A program made the position numbers and the translations under genes. DNA of 64,000 nucleotides from NCBI RefSeq assembly GCF_001612945.1, contig NZ_BDBK01000007.1, forward strand, positions 124,001 to 188,000. Direction: 5' to 3'. Origin of the DNA: Nocardia inohanensis NBRC 100128 (GTDB taxonomy: Bacteria > Actinomycetota > Actinomycetes > Mycobacteriales > Mycobacteriaceae). This document shows positions 8,659-18,631 of the stretch, piece after piece; the stretch's first letter is position 1, and each line of letters begins with the position of its first letter. Below the pieces are notes generated by a model. That model saw nothing but the letters and a program-made list of their open reading frames with translations. It was not told where the DNA came from and searched no databases.

Positions 8659-9495
8659 TCATGCCCCGGCGAAGAATTCCAGCAGGACCTTGTTGACCGC
8701 CTCGGGGCGTTCCAGGTATCCGAAATGGCCCGCATCAGGGATTTCCTGGTAGCGAGCGCCCGGAATCACCTCCGCGACCTCGCGAGACAGGTAGGGCGGG
8801 ATCATCCGGTCGTCGGCGAAGCCCATGGACAGGCAGGGCACCCTGATCTGCCGATACGCGGCCAAACGGTCGAAATCATGATCCATGCGCCGCTGCGCGC
8901 GTACGCCGGGCGAGACCGGGCCGCCGGTGAACTCGAACAGGTCCAGCCAGTCGCGCGCGGCGTTGGTGTCGGCCAGGGTCGCCGGCGACAGGTTCATGAT
9001 CGCGGTGAGCGCGGCGTCGTACTTGGCGGGCAGCCGGGTCCCGGCGGCGTCCAGTTCGTGTTCGCCCAGCGACAGCGTCTTCTGGAACTGGTCGAGGCGT
9101 CCGTGCCCGGCCATGAAGACGGCCTTGCGGACCAGGTCGGGGCGGGCCAGCGCGAGCTCCTGGGCGACCCGCGAGCCCATCGACTGGCCGACCACCAGGG
9201 CCGGTCCCTCACCGAGGAATTCGATCAGCGCGGCGGTGTCGCGCACCAGATCGTCGATGGTCATTCCGCCCGCGGCCTCGTAGGAGGGCGCGATGCCGCG
9301 ATTGTCGAAGGTGCACACCCGGTATCCGGCGGCCACCAGCGCGGGCACCTGGTGCAGTTCCCACACCCGGCCCGGGCTGCCGGTGCCCATGATCATGACG
9401 ACCAGCGGGCCCCCGCCCTTGACGTCGGTGCCCTTGGCCCGGTCACCCTTGACCTGGTAGTTCAGTGAGATTCCGTTCACCGTGGCCAACGGCAT
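8659..9495 (-). CDS. alpha/beta hydrolase
   Basis: A 278-residue alpha/beta-hydrolase-fold protein. The oxyanion-region motif is MGTGSPGRVWELH, the nucleophile elbow GQSMGS carries the catalytic serine, and the probable catalytic histidine is in IPDAGHFGYLERPEAV near the C-terminus. The acid residue is probably the Asp in MGFADDRMIPPY. The ATG at 9495 (MPLATVNGISLNYQ) is preceded by AAGGGG and begins at the usual first strand; an upstream start at 9540 adds an acidic stretch with no homology. Similar proteins include esterases, epoxide hydrolases and C-C hydrolases; the substrate cannot be told. It is divergent from the otsA unit. Confidence 0.82.
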   Translation of the reverse strand: MPLATVNGISLNYQVKGDRAKGTDVKGGGPLVVMIMGTGSPGRVWELHQVPALVAAGYRVCTFDNRGIAPSYEAAGGMTIDDLVRDTAALIEFLGEGPALVVGQSMGSRVAQELALARPDLVRKAVFMAGHGRLDQFQKTLSLGEHELDAAGTRLPAKYDAALTAIMNLSPATLADTNAARDWLDLFEFTGGPVSPGVRAQRRMDHDFDRLAAYRQIRVPCLSMGFADDRMIPPYLSREVAEVIPGARYQEIPDAGHFGYLERPEAVNKVLLEFFAGA

Positions 9496-9703
9496 GCGTA
9501 CAACCCCTTCATCGGATGAATCGACTTCAGCTTCGTCCACCGTATAGCCATTCGGCTCCGGAACGTTTCGCGGTGCGGCCCGCCCCGGGGGGTCGAGCTT
9601 GTATTCCGTTTGGGGCTCGAGCTACACCGACCGGACAGCCCCGCCGAGCCGGACAGATACGATGGACGTCATTCCGAGGCAGATTTCCCGAGAGGACATG
9701 ATG

Positions 9704-9874
9704 ATGGCCGCGAAGACCGGCGCGAACGACATCGCGGACGACGATCTGGAACCGCTCGCCGATGAAACCGCTCGTCAGGCCCAGCGCGTGGTAGCCGCCT
9801 ACGCGACCGACGCCGACGAATGCCGCATGTTGCTCTCCATGCTGGGCATCGGGCCCAACGCGCGAGGCGAATGA
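9704..9874 (+). CDS. small acidic protein coupled to otsA
   Basis: A short frame of 56 residues (MAAKTGANDIADDDLEPLADETARQAQRVVAAYATDADECRMLLSMLG...) ends three bases before the otsA start. Three consecutive ATG codons lie at 9698, 9701 and 9704; AGAGG at 9691-9695 is best placed for the last. It has acidic and amphipathic helices, one cysteine and no recognisable domain. Its tight placement and coding-like codon use suggest a real gene co-transcribed with otsA. The function is unknown. A frame opening at 9599 is possible but its extra residues look non-coding. Confidence 0.55.
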   Translation: MAAKTGANDIADDDLEPLADETARQAQRVVAAYATDADECRMLLSMLGIGPNARGE

Positions 9875-9877
9875 CCC

Positions 9878-11355
<1,478 letters not shown>

Positions 11356-11359
<4 letters not shown>

Positions 11360-12321
11360 TTCCCCACGGCCGCTTCGAAATCGAACCGCACCCCGGTGAG
11401 CCGCTCGGACTCTGCCCAGAGCCGAGCGGCGAGCTCGGGGTCGCGGGCGGCCGCCGGCGGTTCCTCGAACACCGGAAAACCCTTCCACCGCCCCGTAGGA
11501 CCGACGAACTCCCCACCGCGCACCTCCGGATCCACTGCGGCCCGCAGCGTCGGCAGCGCACCCATCTCGGTGGTCTGCTTGAACGGATCGATCACGAACC
11601 GCAGGGGCGACCGCGCCGCGCGCCGGAACACCGGTCCGAGGCTCTGATCGAAATCCGACTGCGCCACCCCCGGCCGCGCGGCCACCGACACCAGCGCGGT
11701 GCCGATCCCGTTGAGCCGCCGCTGCATTTCGAGCACGCACATCAGATTCGCCAGCTTCGACTGCGCGTAGGCGGTCAGCGCCCGATAGCGCCGCCGCTCG
11801 TAGAACAGGTCGTCCAGCTCCAATCCGGAGTTGCGCCATCCGGACGCGTTGCTGCTCACCGACACGATCCGCCCGGCGGGAGCGGCGAGCAGCCGGTCCA
11901 GCAGCAGGCCCGTGAACGCGAACGGACCGAGATGGTTGGTGGCGATGGTGGTTTCGAAGCCGTCCTCGGTCCGGCTGGGTCGCGCGCAGGCCGTTCCCGC
12001 ATTGTTGATCAGCAGGTCGATGGAGCCGTATAGCTCCCGAAGCTCCTGGGCGGCAAGGCGTACCGACGCCATGGACGCGAGATCCAGTCGAACCACCCGT
12101 AATTCGGCTTCGGGCGCACTCCGCCGTATCGCTTCCGCTACGCCGCTTGCCTTCTCGACATTGCGACAGGCGAGCACGACGCGCGCCCCGTGTTCGGCGA
12201 GCAGCCGCGCGGTGGGTATTCCGATGCCGGCGCTCGCCCCCGTCACGACGGCCGTGCGGCCGCTCAGATCCGGGATGACTGCCACGGTCCACGATGTCGT
12301 TCGCTGTGCCACATCGGCCAT
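11356..12321 (-). CDS. short-chain dehydrogenase/reductase
   Basis: A 321-residue SDR with the cofactor motif [17 protein letters not shown], the NNAG motif in LLINNAGTA, and the catalytic Ser in VSVSSNASG with Tyr-x3-Lys in AYAQSKLAN. The long C-terminal part resembles the retinol-dehydrogenase/WWOX-type SDRs. Arg in VLACRN after the second strand suggests NADP(H). The substrate is unknown. It lies just past the end of the mce4 operon on the same strand but beyond its terminator, so it is probably a separate unit. The start at 12321 is uncertain; residues 1-17 are not conserved and a later GTG may be used. Confidence 0.8.
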
Positions 12322-12364
12322 TCTGGTTCGCCCGCCGCCGATCCGCGCGCTGGAAAACGCAAAA

Positions 12365-12389
12365 GGCGCACAGCATTCCGCTGTGCGCC
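12365..12389 (-). terminator. terminator of the mce4 operon
   Basis: On the minus strand a perfect 10-bp stem GGCGCACAGC/GCTGTGCGCC with a 5-base loop is followed by a T-rich tail (complement of the A-rich run at 12356-12364). It starts 18 bases after the mam4B stop. Confidence 0.8.
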
Positions 12390-12406
12390 CCCGGTGACGG
12401 ACCCGA

Positions 12407-12895
12407 TCAGATCGGGTTGACGTCCGCGACCAGCCAGCGGCTGCCCTGCTTCTCCAGCGACACCTTCAGGCGGCTCTGGATGTAGGAGCCGGTGGCGGGA
12501 TCCTTGCCCACGCTCTTCTGGTTGAGGAAGACCATCACGTCGGCCTTGTCCGCGCTCGCCGACAGCACGCCGGTGGCCTGAATATTGGCGGTGACGACCA
12601 GCTCTTTCTCCTTGGCGGACTTGGAGATGTTCTCCGAGACCACCTTGTTCCAGTCCTGCTTGAAGTCCGGCGTCATATCGTCGGTGACCTTGGCCATCTG
12701 CTGATCGACCGACTGGTAGCTGTAGCCGAACATGCCGTCCACGGCCCGGCGGGCCACCACCACGGAATCGTCACGGGCGGACTCGGATTGGCGTTCCTGC
12801 CAGGCCAGGTAGCCGGTCACGCCGGCGGCGGTGAGGCTGGCGACCAGCAGCACCGCGGCGCCGATCAGCACATACAGATCGATCTTGCGCTTCAC
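12407..12895 (-). CDS. mam4B: Mce-associated membrane protein (Mam4B-like)
   Basis: A 162-residue protein with one N-terminal membrane segment (about residues 8-29, LYVLIGAAVLLVASLTAAGVTGYLAW) and an extracytoplasmic domain of about 130 residues ending in SRWLVADVNPI, the typical close of Mce-associated proteins (NTF2-like fold). It is the last gene of the mce4 operon, in the place of Rv3492c of M. tuberculosis. Family members stabilise Mce complexes in the envelope. It overlaps mam4A by four bases. Confidence 0.85.
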   Translation of the reverse strand: MKRKIDLYVLIGAAVLLVASLTAAGVTGYLAWQERQSESARDDSVVVARRAVDGMFGYSYQSVDQQMAKVTDDMTPDFKQDWNKVVSENISKSAKEKELVVTANIQATGVLSASADKADVMVFLNQKSVGKDPATGSYIQSRLKVSLEKQGSRWLVADVNPI

Positions 12896-13686
12896 AGCAC
12901 CATCTCCATTCCGGTGACCGAGAGCTTGTCGCCGTCCTTGGCGATGGTCACCCGGAAGCGGTACTGGCGCTGCTGTTCGCCCTGCACGCCGGTGTTGGTG
13001 AGCAGCTGCTTCACGCCGACCAGCACGATGGCGGAGTGATCGTCCGAGCTCTCCAGCGCGGCGCCGACGACTTCACCCTTGACCTTGACCTGGGCCTTCT
13101 GGATGAGTTCGGCGAAACCGTCCTTGCGCTTGGCCAGGTCGGCGGCGAAGTCGCCCGAGGTGACCTCGAGCGCCTTGGCGAAATCCGCGCCCGCGGTATC
13201 GCCGTTGACATTGACGATGGTCGTCATGGCCTTGGACGCGAACTGCACGTACTCGGTGCGCTGCGCCTCCAGGTCGGCGGCCTGATTGCGTTCGTGGACA
13301 AAGAATCCGGTCGCGGCCAGCGCCACCACGGCCAGCACCGCGCACGCCGTCGCGAGCACCTGCATCCACCGGGAACCGGAAGCCGAAGCGACTGCGGGCG
13401 CTTCGGTTTCCTCGGCTTCGGCGGCTTCGGCGGCGTCCCCGGCTGCCGCGGGGGCCTTCTCGAGCTTGACGGTCTCAGCCGCCGCGTCCTCATGCTGCGG
13501 CGTTGCCGCCTCCGCGGTGGCCGCCACATCGGCCGCCGCGGATTCGGTAGCGGCCGGGGCCTTCTCGGCCACCGGCACCACGGTGTCGAGCACCGGTGAG
13601 GTGGTACCCCCCTCTTCCGGCGGCGGTCCTTCCGAACGCACCGCGCGCCGCCGAGTACGGGTTGTCACCCCACTGGTTTCGCTCAT
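12892..13686 (-). CDS. mam4A: Mce-associated membrane protein (Mam4A-like)
   Basis: A 264-residue protein. Residues 1 to about 105 are a cytoplasmic Ala/Glu/Pro-rich low-complexity region, followed by one membrane segment (about 106-128) and an extracytoplasmic domain with YVQFASKAMTTIVNVNGDTAGADFAKALEVTSGDF, the hallmark of Mce-associated proteins. It ends in a hydrophobic strand, SVTGMEMVL. It sits in the place of Rv3493c and overlaps both neighbours by four bases. The role is inferred from the family: assembly or stability of the Mce4 sterol importer. Confidence 0.85.
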   Translation of the reverse strand: MSETSGVTTRTRRRAVRSEGPPPEEGGTTSPVLDTVVPVAEKAPAATESAAADVAATAEAATPQHEDAAAETVKLEKAPAAAGDAAEAAEAEETEAPAVASASGSRWMQVLATACAVLAVVALAATGFFVHERNQAADLEAQRTEYVQFASKAMTTIVNVNGDTAGADFAKALEVTSGDFAADLAKRKDGFAELIQKAQVKVKGEVVGAALESSDDHSAIVLVGVKQLLTNTGVQGEQQRQYRFRVTIAKDGDKLSVTGMEMVL

Positions 13687-15122
13687 TTCATCTGCTCCTG
13701 AACCATTGCCGTCAAACTTGCCGGGACCACTCCGGACCCGTCCGGACCGATATTGCCCATCCGGTACGTGCGGTTGTCCGGTCCGAGCACGGTCCCGGTC
13801 TTGGGATCGTACGACCGGGTTTCCAGCGATGCGGGTTGTGTCCCACTGGCCGCTCCGGAGGTCCCTCCGGAGTTAGCGCCCGGGTTGCTCGATGCGGCAC
13901 CGGGGGCGTCCTTCTGGAAGGGTAGCGGCATATCGCCCTCGGGAACATAGCCGTTCGGGTCGCGGCACAGCTCCGGGGTGGGCGCGCGCCGGCCCGGGTA
14001 CTCCATGCAGGGCGTATTGCGGATACCGCGCACCGCGTAGGGCGCGTTCTGCGGGGCCTTGCAGTAGAGATTGTCCGGGGTCGCCGGGGCATCGCGCATG
14101 GACGCGTCGCGCCGGTCGTTCGGCGAGAGGAAGCCGACGGTGCAACCGACCGGATCGTTCAGCGAGACCATGAAGTCCACCATGGCGCCGTATTCGATGG
14201 GCCCGCCCGTGGCCGCGGTCAGCAGCCCCGCGATCAACGGCGGGAACACCACGAGCAGCTGTTCGATGCTGGGGTTGTAGATCGAGCTGACCTGCCCCAC
14301 GCTCACCAGATTGCGGGCCAGCAGCGGCAGCGTCGGCTGCAAGTCCTGGAACAGCTGGGTGGCGGTGGCGGCGGTGCCGGGCGTCTTGCGCACGACATTG
14401 CGCAGCGCCGGATCATGTTCGCGCAGTTGATCGGTGAGCGTCGCCAGGTCCGCGGTCCAGCTGCGGATGTTCGCGTCGGACTGCACCTGGGTGTCGAGCA
14501 GCGGGCCGATCTTCTCGATCAGATCCTTGGTGGCCTGGGTGTTGTTCTTGGCCTCCTGCACCAGCAGGCTCGCCGAGTCCAGGAACCGCTGGAGGTCCGG
14601 CCCGGCGCCGTTGAACGCCTTGAAGGCATCGTCGATGACCTGGCGCAGTTTGGTGTCCGCGACGCTGTTGAGCAGCCGGTCGGTCTGATCGAGCAGGGTG
14701 CCGACATCCTGCGGCAGCTTGGTGCGCTCGACCTCGATCACCGATCCGCCGGAGAGGTTGCCGCCCTTGGGATTCTCGGCCGGGACCAGGTCCACGTACT
14801 GCTCGCCGACGGCCGACACGCTGCGCACCCAGGCGTCGACATCCTTGGGAATCTTGTAGTCGCTGTCGATGACGAGCTCGGCGTCGACGCCCTTCGGGGT
14901 CAGCCGGACCTCTTTCACCTTGCCCACATTGGTGCCGCGGAAGGCGACATTGGCGTGCTCGTAGAGTCCGCCGGTGGCGGCCAGCTTCACGGTCACGTCG
15001 TAGACGCCCACCCCGAAGGCCGCCGGAAGTTGCACGTAGACAACGGTCATCACGGTCAGGCCGATGACGGTCAGCACGGAGAAGATTGCCAGCTGGATCT
15101 TGACGAACTTGGTGAGTTTCAC
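13683..15122 (-). CDS. mce4F: Mce4F, sterol-importer substrate-binding subunit
   Basis: A 479-residue MCE-family protein: N-terminal membrane anchor (LAIFSVLTVIGLTVMTVVYVQLP), MlaD/MCE domain at about 40-120 (NVAFRGTNVGKVKEVRLTPKGVDAELVID), a long helical region with DLQRFLDSASLLVQEAKNNTQ, and a Pro/Gly/Ser-rich tail ending in SLTAMVQEQMK. MCE proteins form a hexameric tube that carries lipid across the envelope; this is the sixth. The GTG at 15122 overlaps the mce4E stop as GTGA. The open frame runs on upstream to 15497, but that part lies inside mce4E. Confidence 0.92.
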   Translation of the reverse strand: MKLTKFVKIQLAIFSVLTVIGLTVMTVVYVQLPAAFGVGVYDVTVKLAATGGLYEHANVAFRGTNVGKVKEVRLTPKGVDAELVIDSDYKIPKDVDAWVRSVSAVGEQYVDLVPAENPKGGNLSGGSVIEVERTKLPQDVGTLLDQTDRLLNSVADTKLRQVIDDAFKAFNGAGPDLQRFLDSASLLVQEAKNNTQATKDLIEKIGPLLDTQVQSDANIRSWTADLATLTDQLREHDPALRNVVRKTPGTAATATQLFQDLQPTLPLLARNLVSVGQVSSIYNPSIEQLLVVFPPLIAGLLTAATGGPIEYGAMVDFMVSLNDPVGCTVGFLSPNDRRDASMRDAPATPDNLYCKAPQNAPYAVRGIRNTPCMEYPGRRAPTPELCRDPNGYVPEGDMPLPFQKDAPGAASSNPGANSGGTSGAASGTQPASLETRSYDPKTGTVLGPDNRTYRMGNIGPDGSGVVPASLTAMVQEQMK

Positions 15123-16333
15123 TGTCCACTCCCTTGCGGCACGGTGATGCCCGGGATGGCGGGCAGGCCGGGCACCGCCCCGACGCCGGGCAGGGTCGGC
15201 GTACCGGCCGAATTGGGCTGGAACGGAGCGGTTCTCGGGTCGACGGGCGCGCCGTCGGTGCCGCCGATCTGCCCCACCACGCCTTCCACGCCGGTGCCGC
15301 GCGGACCGAGCGCGGTGCCGGTGAAGAGGTTCTTCTGGAGGCGGGCCACGGTGAGGTCGTAGACGATCTTGACGTTCAGGTAGTCGCCGCGCACCGCGCC
15401 GTCCAGCGAATGCATCGGGAACGGGAAGGTGAGCAGCATGCCCAGCGCCAGGGTCAGATTGCTGCCCGTATTGGCGATCTGCTCCAGGGTCGGCCACAGG
15501 TTGGCCAGGTTCTGCTTCAGCGCGCCGTTGTCGTCGGCGACGAACTTCGACACCACATCGCTCAGGCTCGCCAGCGAGGTCAGCGCATTGGTGATGTTCT
15601 CGCGCCGGTCCGCCAGCACGGTCAGCGCCGGATGGATATTGTCGATGGCCGAGGCCAGTTTGTCCTGCTGCTGCGCCAGGATCCCGGAGAACCGGTCCAG
15701 CCCGCCCATCGCGGCGATGATGTCCTTGGTCTGCCCATCGAGGGTGGTGACCAGGGAGTTCAACTGCGGCAACAGATCCCGGATGGCATCGGTGCGCCCG
15801 CTGAACGCCTTGTTCAGCTCGCCGGTGATGTTCTCCAGCTGGCTGATGCCGCCGCCGTTGAGCACCACCGACAGCGAGGAGAGCGTCTGCTCGGTGGTCG
15901 GGTAGGCCCCGGCCCGCTCCAGTGGAATGGTGTCCCCGGCCTTCAGCTCGCCGGTGGCCGGCGTGTCCGCGGGCGCGGCCAGTTCCAGGTGATTGGAGCC
16001 GAGCAGCGAGGTCTGGCCGATCTTGGCGGTGGCATTGGCGGGCAGCTTGACGCCCTTCTCCAGGCTCACGGTGACCAGCGCGTGCCAGCCCTCGACATCG
16101 ATCCCGGAGACGGTGCCGACGGTGACGTCGTTGACGCGAACCGGCGAATTACGGGTCAGCGTGGTGACATTCGGCATCTGGATCTTGACTTCCCAAGCGC
16201 CGTCGCCGGTTCCGGCCGCACCGGGCAGGGGCAGGGAGTTGAGCCCGTCCCATTCACAGCCGGTGGTGCCGAGCGCGATGGCCACGCCGATCGCCAGTCC
16301 GGCGACCCGCTTGCGTCCCCCTACGGTTCTCAT
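15119..16333 (-). CDS. mce4E: Mce4E lipoprotein
   Basis: The lipoprotein member of the Mce4 set, 404 residues. A signal sequence ends in the lipobox L-G-T-T-G-C with the lipidated cysteine at residue 26. The MCE domain follows (SPVRVNDVTVGTVSGIDVEGWHALVTVSLEKG), then a coiled helical part with repeated LDRFSGILAQQQDKLASAI-type stretches and a disordered Pro/Gly tail. In every mce operon the fifth gene (LprK/LprN type) is a lipoprotein, which fits. ATG at 16333 lies within the four-base overlap with mce4D. Confidence 0.93.
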   Translation of the reverse strand: MRTVGGRKRVAGLAIGVAIALGTTGCEWDGLNSLPLPGAAGTGDGAWEVKIQMPNVTTLTRNSPVRVNDVTVGTVSGIDVEGWHALVTVSLEKGVKLPANATAKIGQTSLLGSNHLELAAPADTPATGELKAGDTIPLERAGAYPTTEQTLSSLSVVLNGGGISQLENITGELNKAFSGRTDAIRDLLPQLNSLVTTLDGQTKDIIAAMGGLDRFSGILAQQQDKLASAIDNIHPALTVLADRRENITNALTSLASLSDVVSKFVADDNGALKQNLANLWPTLEQIANTGSNLTLALGMLLTFPFPMHSLDGAVRGDYLNVKIVYDLTVARLQKNLFTGTALGPRGTGVEGVVGQIGGTDGAPVDPRTAPFQPNSAGTPTLPGVGAVPGLPAIPGITVPQGSGQ

Positions 16334-17574
16334 TTGTTGCCTCCCGGAACCGCCAGGTCCGCAAGGGATCCCGGCACGCTGACCTGTCCGGCCCGCTGCG
16401 CGAGCTCCGGGGTCGAGTAGGTGATCTGGTCGGGGGTCGCCCCCGCGGCGGTGGCGGGACTCAGCATGAACGGCAGGTAGTTCATGGTCATGTTGGAGAG
16501 CGCGGGCCCGAGGGTCTGCGCGCACAGGTCGGCCGACTTGTCCGAGGATTCCCGGGCCGCCGCCCGCACCGAACCGCACAGGAAGCTCAGCGGATCGGCG
16601 AAGTTGGTGAGCACCGGGTAGCCGGTGAGGCTGCCGGTATTGGGCTTGTAGAGCTGGTAGAAGTTCACCAGCGCGGTGGGGCCGGAGTGCAGCAGGCGCT
16701 CCAGCTGCGGCCGCTTCTCCACCAGGATGCCGGTGACGTCGGTGAGCTTTTGCAGGTCCTCGGTGAGCGCGCCGCCGCGGCTGTCGATGAAGCGCTTGAC
16801 GTCGTCGACCGCGATATCCAGATTGTCCAGTCCCGCACCGAGATCGGCGGAGACGTTGGCCAGCACATTGGCGACCGAGGCCAGCTTGCCGCCGAAGCTC
16901 ACGATCTGGTCGTTGCTCTTGGAGAGCACGTCCACGAACTGCTGGAGATTGCGGATGGTGGCGAACAGGTCGGTGCGGCCGTCCGAGAGCGTCCCGAGGG
17001 CGGCGGAGAGTTCCTTCAGCGTCGAGCGGAAGGCCTCACCGTTACCGTCGAGGTTGTTCGCGGCGGTGTCGACGAAGCGCCCGAACGAGCCCTGCTGGTC
17101 CTGGCCCACCGGGCCGAGAGTGGTTGCCAGCTTGGAGAGTTCGGCCTTGATGTCGTCCCACTCCACCGGAATGGCGGTGCGCTCGATGGGAATCGAGCCG
17201 CCGTCGTTCAGCTTGGCGCCGCCGGTGTAGGCCGGAGCCAGCTGGATGAAGCGCGCGGACACCAGCGACGGCGAGATGATCACGGCCTTGGCGTCGGCGG
17301 GCACGTCGATGCCGCGGTCCAGGGGCATCTTGACGGTGACCCGGTCCTTGCCCGGTTCCACCGAGTCGATCTTGCCGACCTTCACCCCGAGGATCCGGAT
17401 GTCGTCGCCGGCGTACAGGCCGCTGGTCGAGGGGAAGTAGGCGGTCACCTGCTTGGTGCCGACCTTGGTCGCCGCGGAGTAGCCGACCGCGACCAGGATC
17501 GCGATCAGGGCCAGCGCGATGCCGATCTTGGCGCCGCGGGGCAGTTTTCCGAGGTTCGTTCGCACGGCGTTCAT
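16330..17574 (-). CDS. mce4D: Mce4D, sterol-importer subunit
   Basis: A 414-residue MCE protein: N-terminal membrane anchor (IGIALALIAILVAVGYSA), MCE domain (VTAYFPSTSGLYAGDDIRILGVKVGKIDSVEPGKDRVTVKM) and a helical domain with many amphipathic heptads. Start ATG at 17574. It overlaps mce4C and mce4E by four bases each, as expected for stoichiometric, coupled translation of a hexameric complex. Confidence 0.93.
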   Translation of the reverse strand: MNAVRTNLGKLPRGAKIGIALALIAILVAVGYSAATKVGTKQVTAYFPSTSGLYAGDDIRILGVKVGKIDSVEPGKDRVTVKMPLDRGIDVPADAKAVIISPSLVSARFIQLAPAYTGGAKLNDGGSIPIERTAIPVEWDDIKAELSKLATTLGPVGQDQQGSFGRFVDTAANNLDGNGEAFRSTLKELSAALGTLSDGRTDLFATIRNLQQFVDVLSKSNDQIVSFGGKLASVANVLANVSADLGAGLDNLDIAVDDVKRFIDSRGGALTEDLQKLTDVTGILVEKRPQLERLLHSGPTALVNFYQLYKPNTGSLTGYPVLTNFADPLSFLCGSVRAAARESSDKSADLCAQTLGPALSNMTMNYLPFMLSPATAAGATPDQITYSTPELAQRAGQVSVPGSLADLAVPGGNK

Positions 17575-18629
17575 TTCTGCGGTCCGACCTTTCCCTGGGA
17601 GAGGCCGAGGGTGCTCAGCATGTTCTTCAGCGCGTCCGGCACGTTCTCCGGCCAGACCATGGCATCGACCAGCACCTCCAGTGACGAGGAGGAGAAGTTG
17701 GAGATGTAGGCCTGGAAGTAGGGGCCGGAGCCGACCTGTTCACCCAGCGCGCCCGCGTACGGGCCCACCGCGTCGAGCGCTTCCTTGAGGTCCTGCTGGT
17801 TGCGCTGCAAGATGCCCAGCACCGAATTCAGCTTGTCCAGAGTCGGTTTCAGCTCGGCCTCGTTGTCGTTGACGAAACCGGTGAGCTGCTTGGCCAGCCC
17901 GTTCACGTAGACGATGAGCTGGCTGAGCGCGGCCTTGCGGGCATCCAGCTCGGTGAAGAGCGAATTGCCGTCCACCAGCAGCGAATTGACCTTGGCGGCC
18001 CGGTCCGAGAGCACATGGGTGACGCCCTGCGCCTTGCTCAGCAGATCGGTCAGCGCCTGATCGCGGGTGTTGATGCTGCGCGAGAGCGCCGAAATGCCGT
18101 CCAGCGCATTGCGCAAGGGCGCGGGGGTGTCGGCGAAGGTCGCCGACAAGGTGTCCAGGGTCTTGTTGACCTGGTCCATGTCCAGGTCCTTGACCGTGTT
18201 GGACAGATCGCCGAGCGCGTCGTTGAGCGAGTACGGAGAGGTGGTGCGCTCCAGCGGAATCGGATCGTTCTTGGTGAGCGTCCCGCCGCCGTCCGGAGTC
18301 ACCTCCATCGACTTGCGGCCCAGCACCGTATTGGTCTTGATGGCCGCGGAGGTCTTGGTGCCCAGCGGAATCGACTCGTCGAGGGTGAAGCGCACCTTCA
18401 CCTTCGCGCCGTCCAGCTTCACCTCGTCTACGCGACCGGACTTCACGCCGGCGACCTGCACGTTGTCGCCGGCGACCAGGCCGCCGGCATCGGCGAAGTA
18501 GGCGATGTACTCGGCGCCGGAGCGCACGAACGGGAGCCGATCGAATTGCAGGGAGGCCAGCGAGACGGTCACGGCCAGCACGATGCCGAGGACGCCGATA
18601 TTGGCCGTGGACAAACGGTTCGTCTTCAT
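17571..18629 (-). CDS. mce4C: Mce4C, sterol-importer subunit
   Basis: A 352-residue MCE protein: MKTNRLSTANIGVLGIVLAVTVSLASLQF anchor, then the MCE domain (GLVAGDNVQVAGVKSGRVDEVKLDGAKVKVRFTLDESI) and a helical region. It ends LKNMLSTLGLSQGKVGPQK. ATG at 18629 is three bases from the mce4B stop; an in-frame GTG at 18644 would give a five-residue longer protein and an overlap like its neighbours, so the exact start is open. Confidence 0.9.
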   Translation of the reverse strand: MKTNRLSTANIGVLGIVLAVTVSLASLQFDRLPFVRSGAEYIAYFADAGGLVAGDNVQVAGVKSGRVDEVKLDGAKVKVRFTLDESIPLGTKTSAAIKTNTVLGRKSMEVTPDGGGTLTKNDPIPLERTTSPYSLNDALGDLSNTVKDLDMDQVNKTLDTLSATFADTPAPLRNALDGISALSRSINTRDQALTDLLSKAQGVTHVLSDRAAKVNSLLVDGNSLFTELDARKAALSQLIVYVNGLAKQLTGFVNDNEAELKPTLDKLNSVLGILQRNQQDLKEALDAVGPYAGALGEQVGSGPYFQAYISNFSSSSLEVLVDAMVWPENVPDALKNMLSTLGLSQGKVGPQK

Positions 18630-18631
18630 GA

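Noticed and set aside
13683..15497. Longer mce4F frame starting at 15497
   Set aside because: The extra N-terminal part overlaps mce4E in another frame and contains no anchor; the GTG at 15122 gives a normal Mce start.
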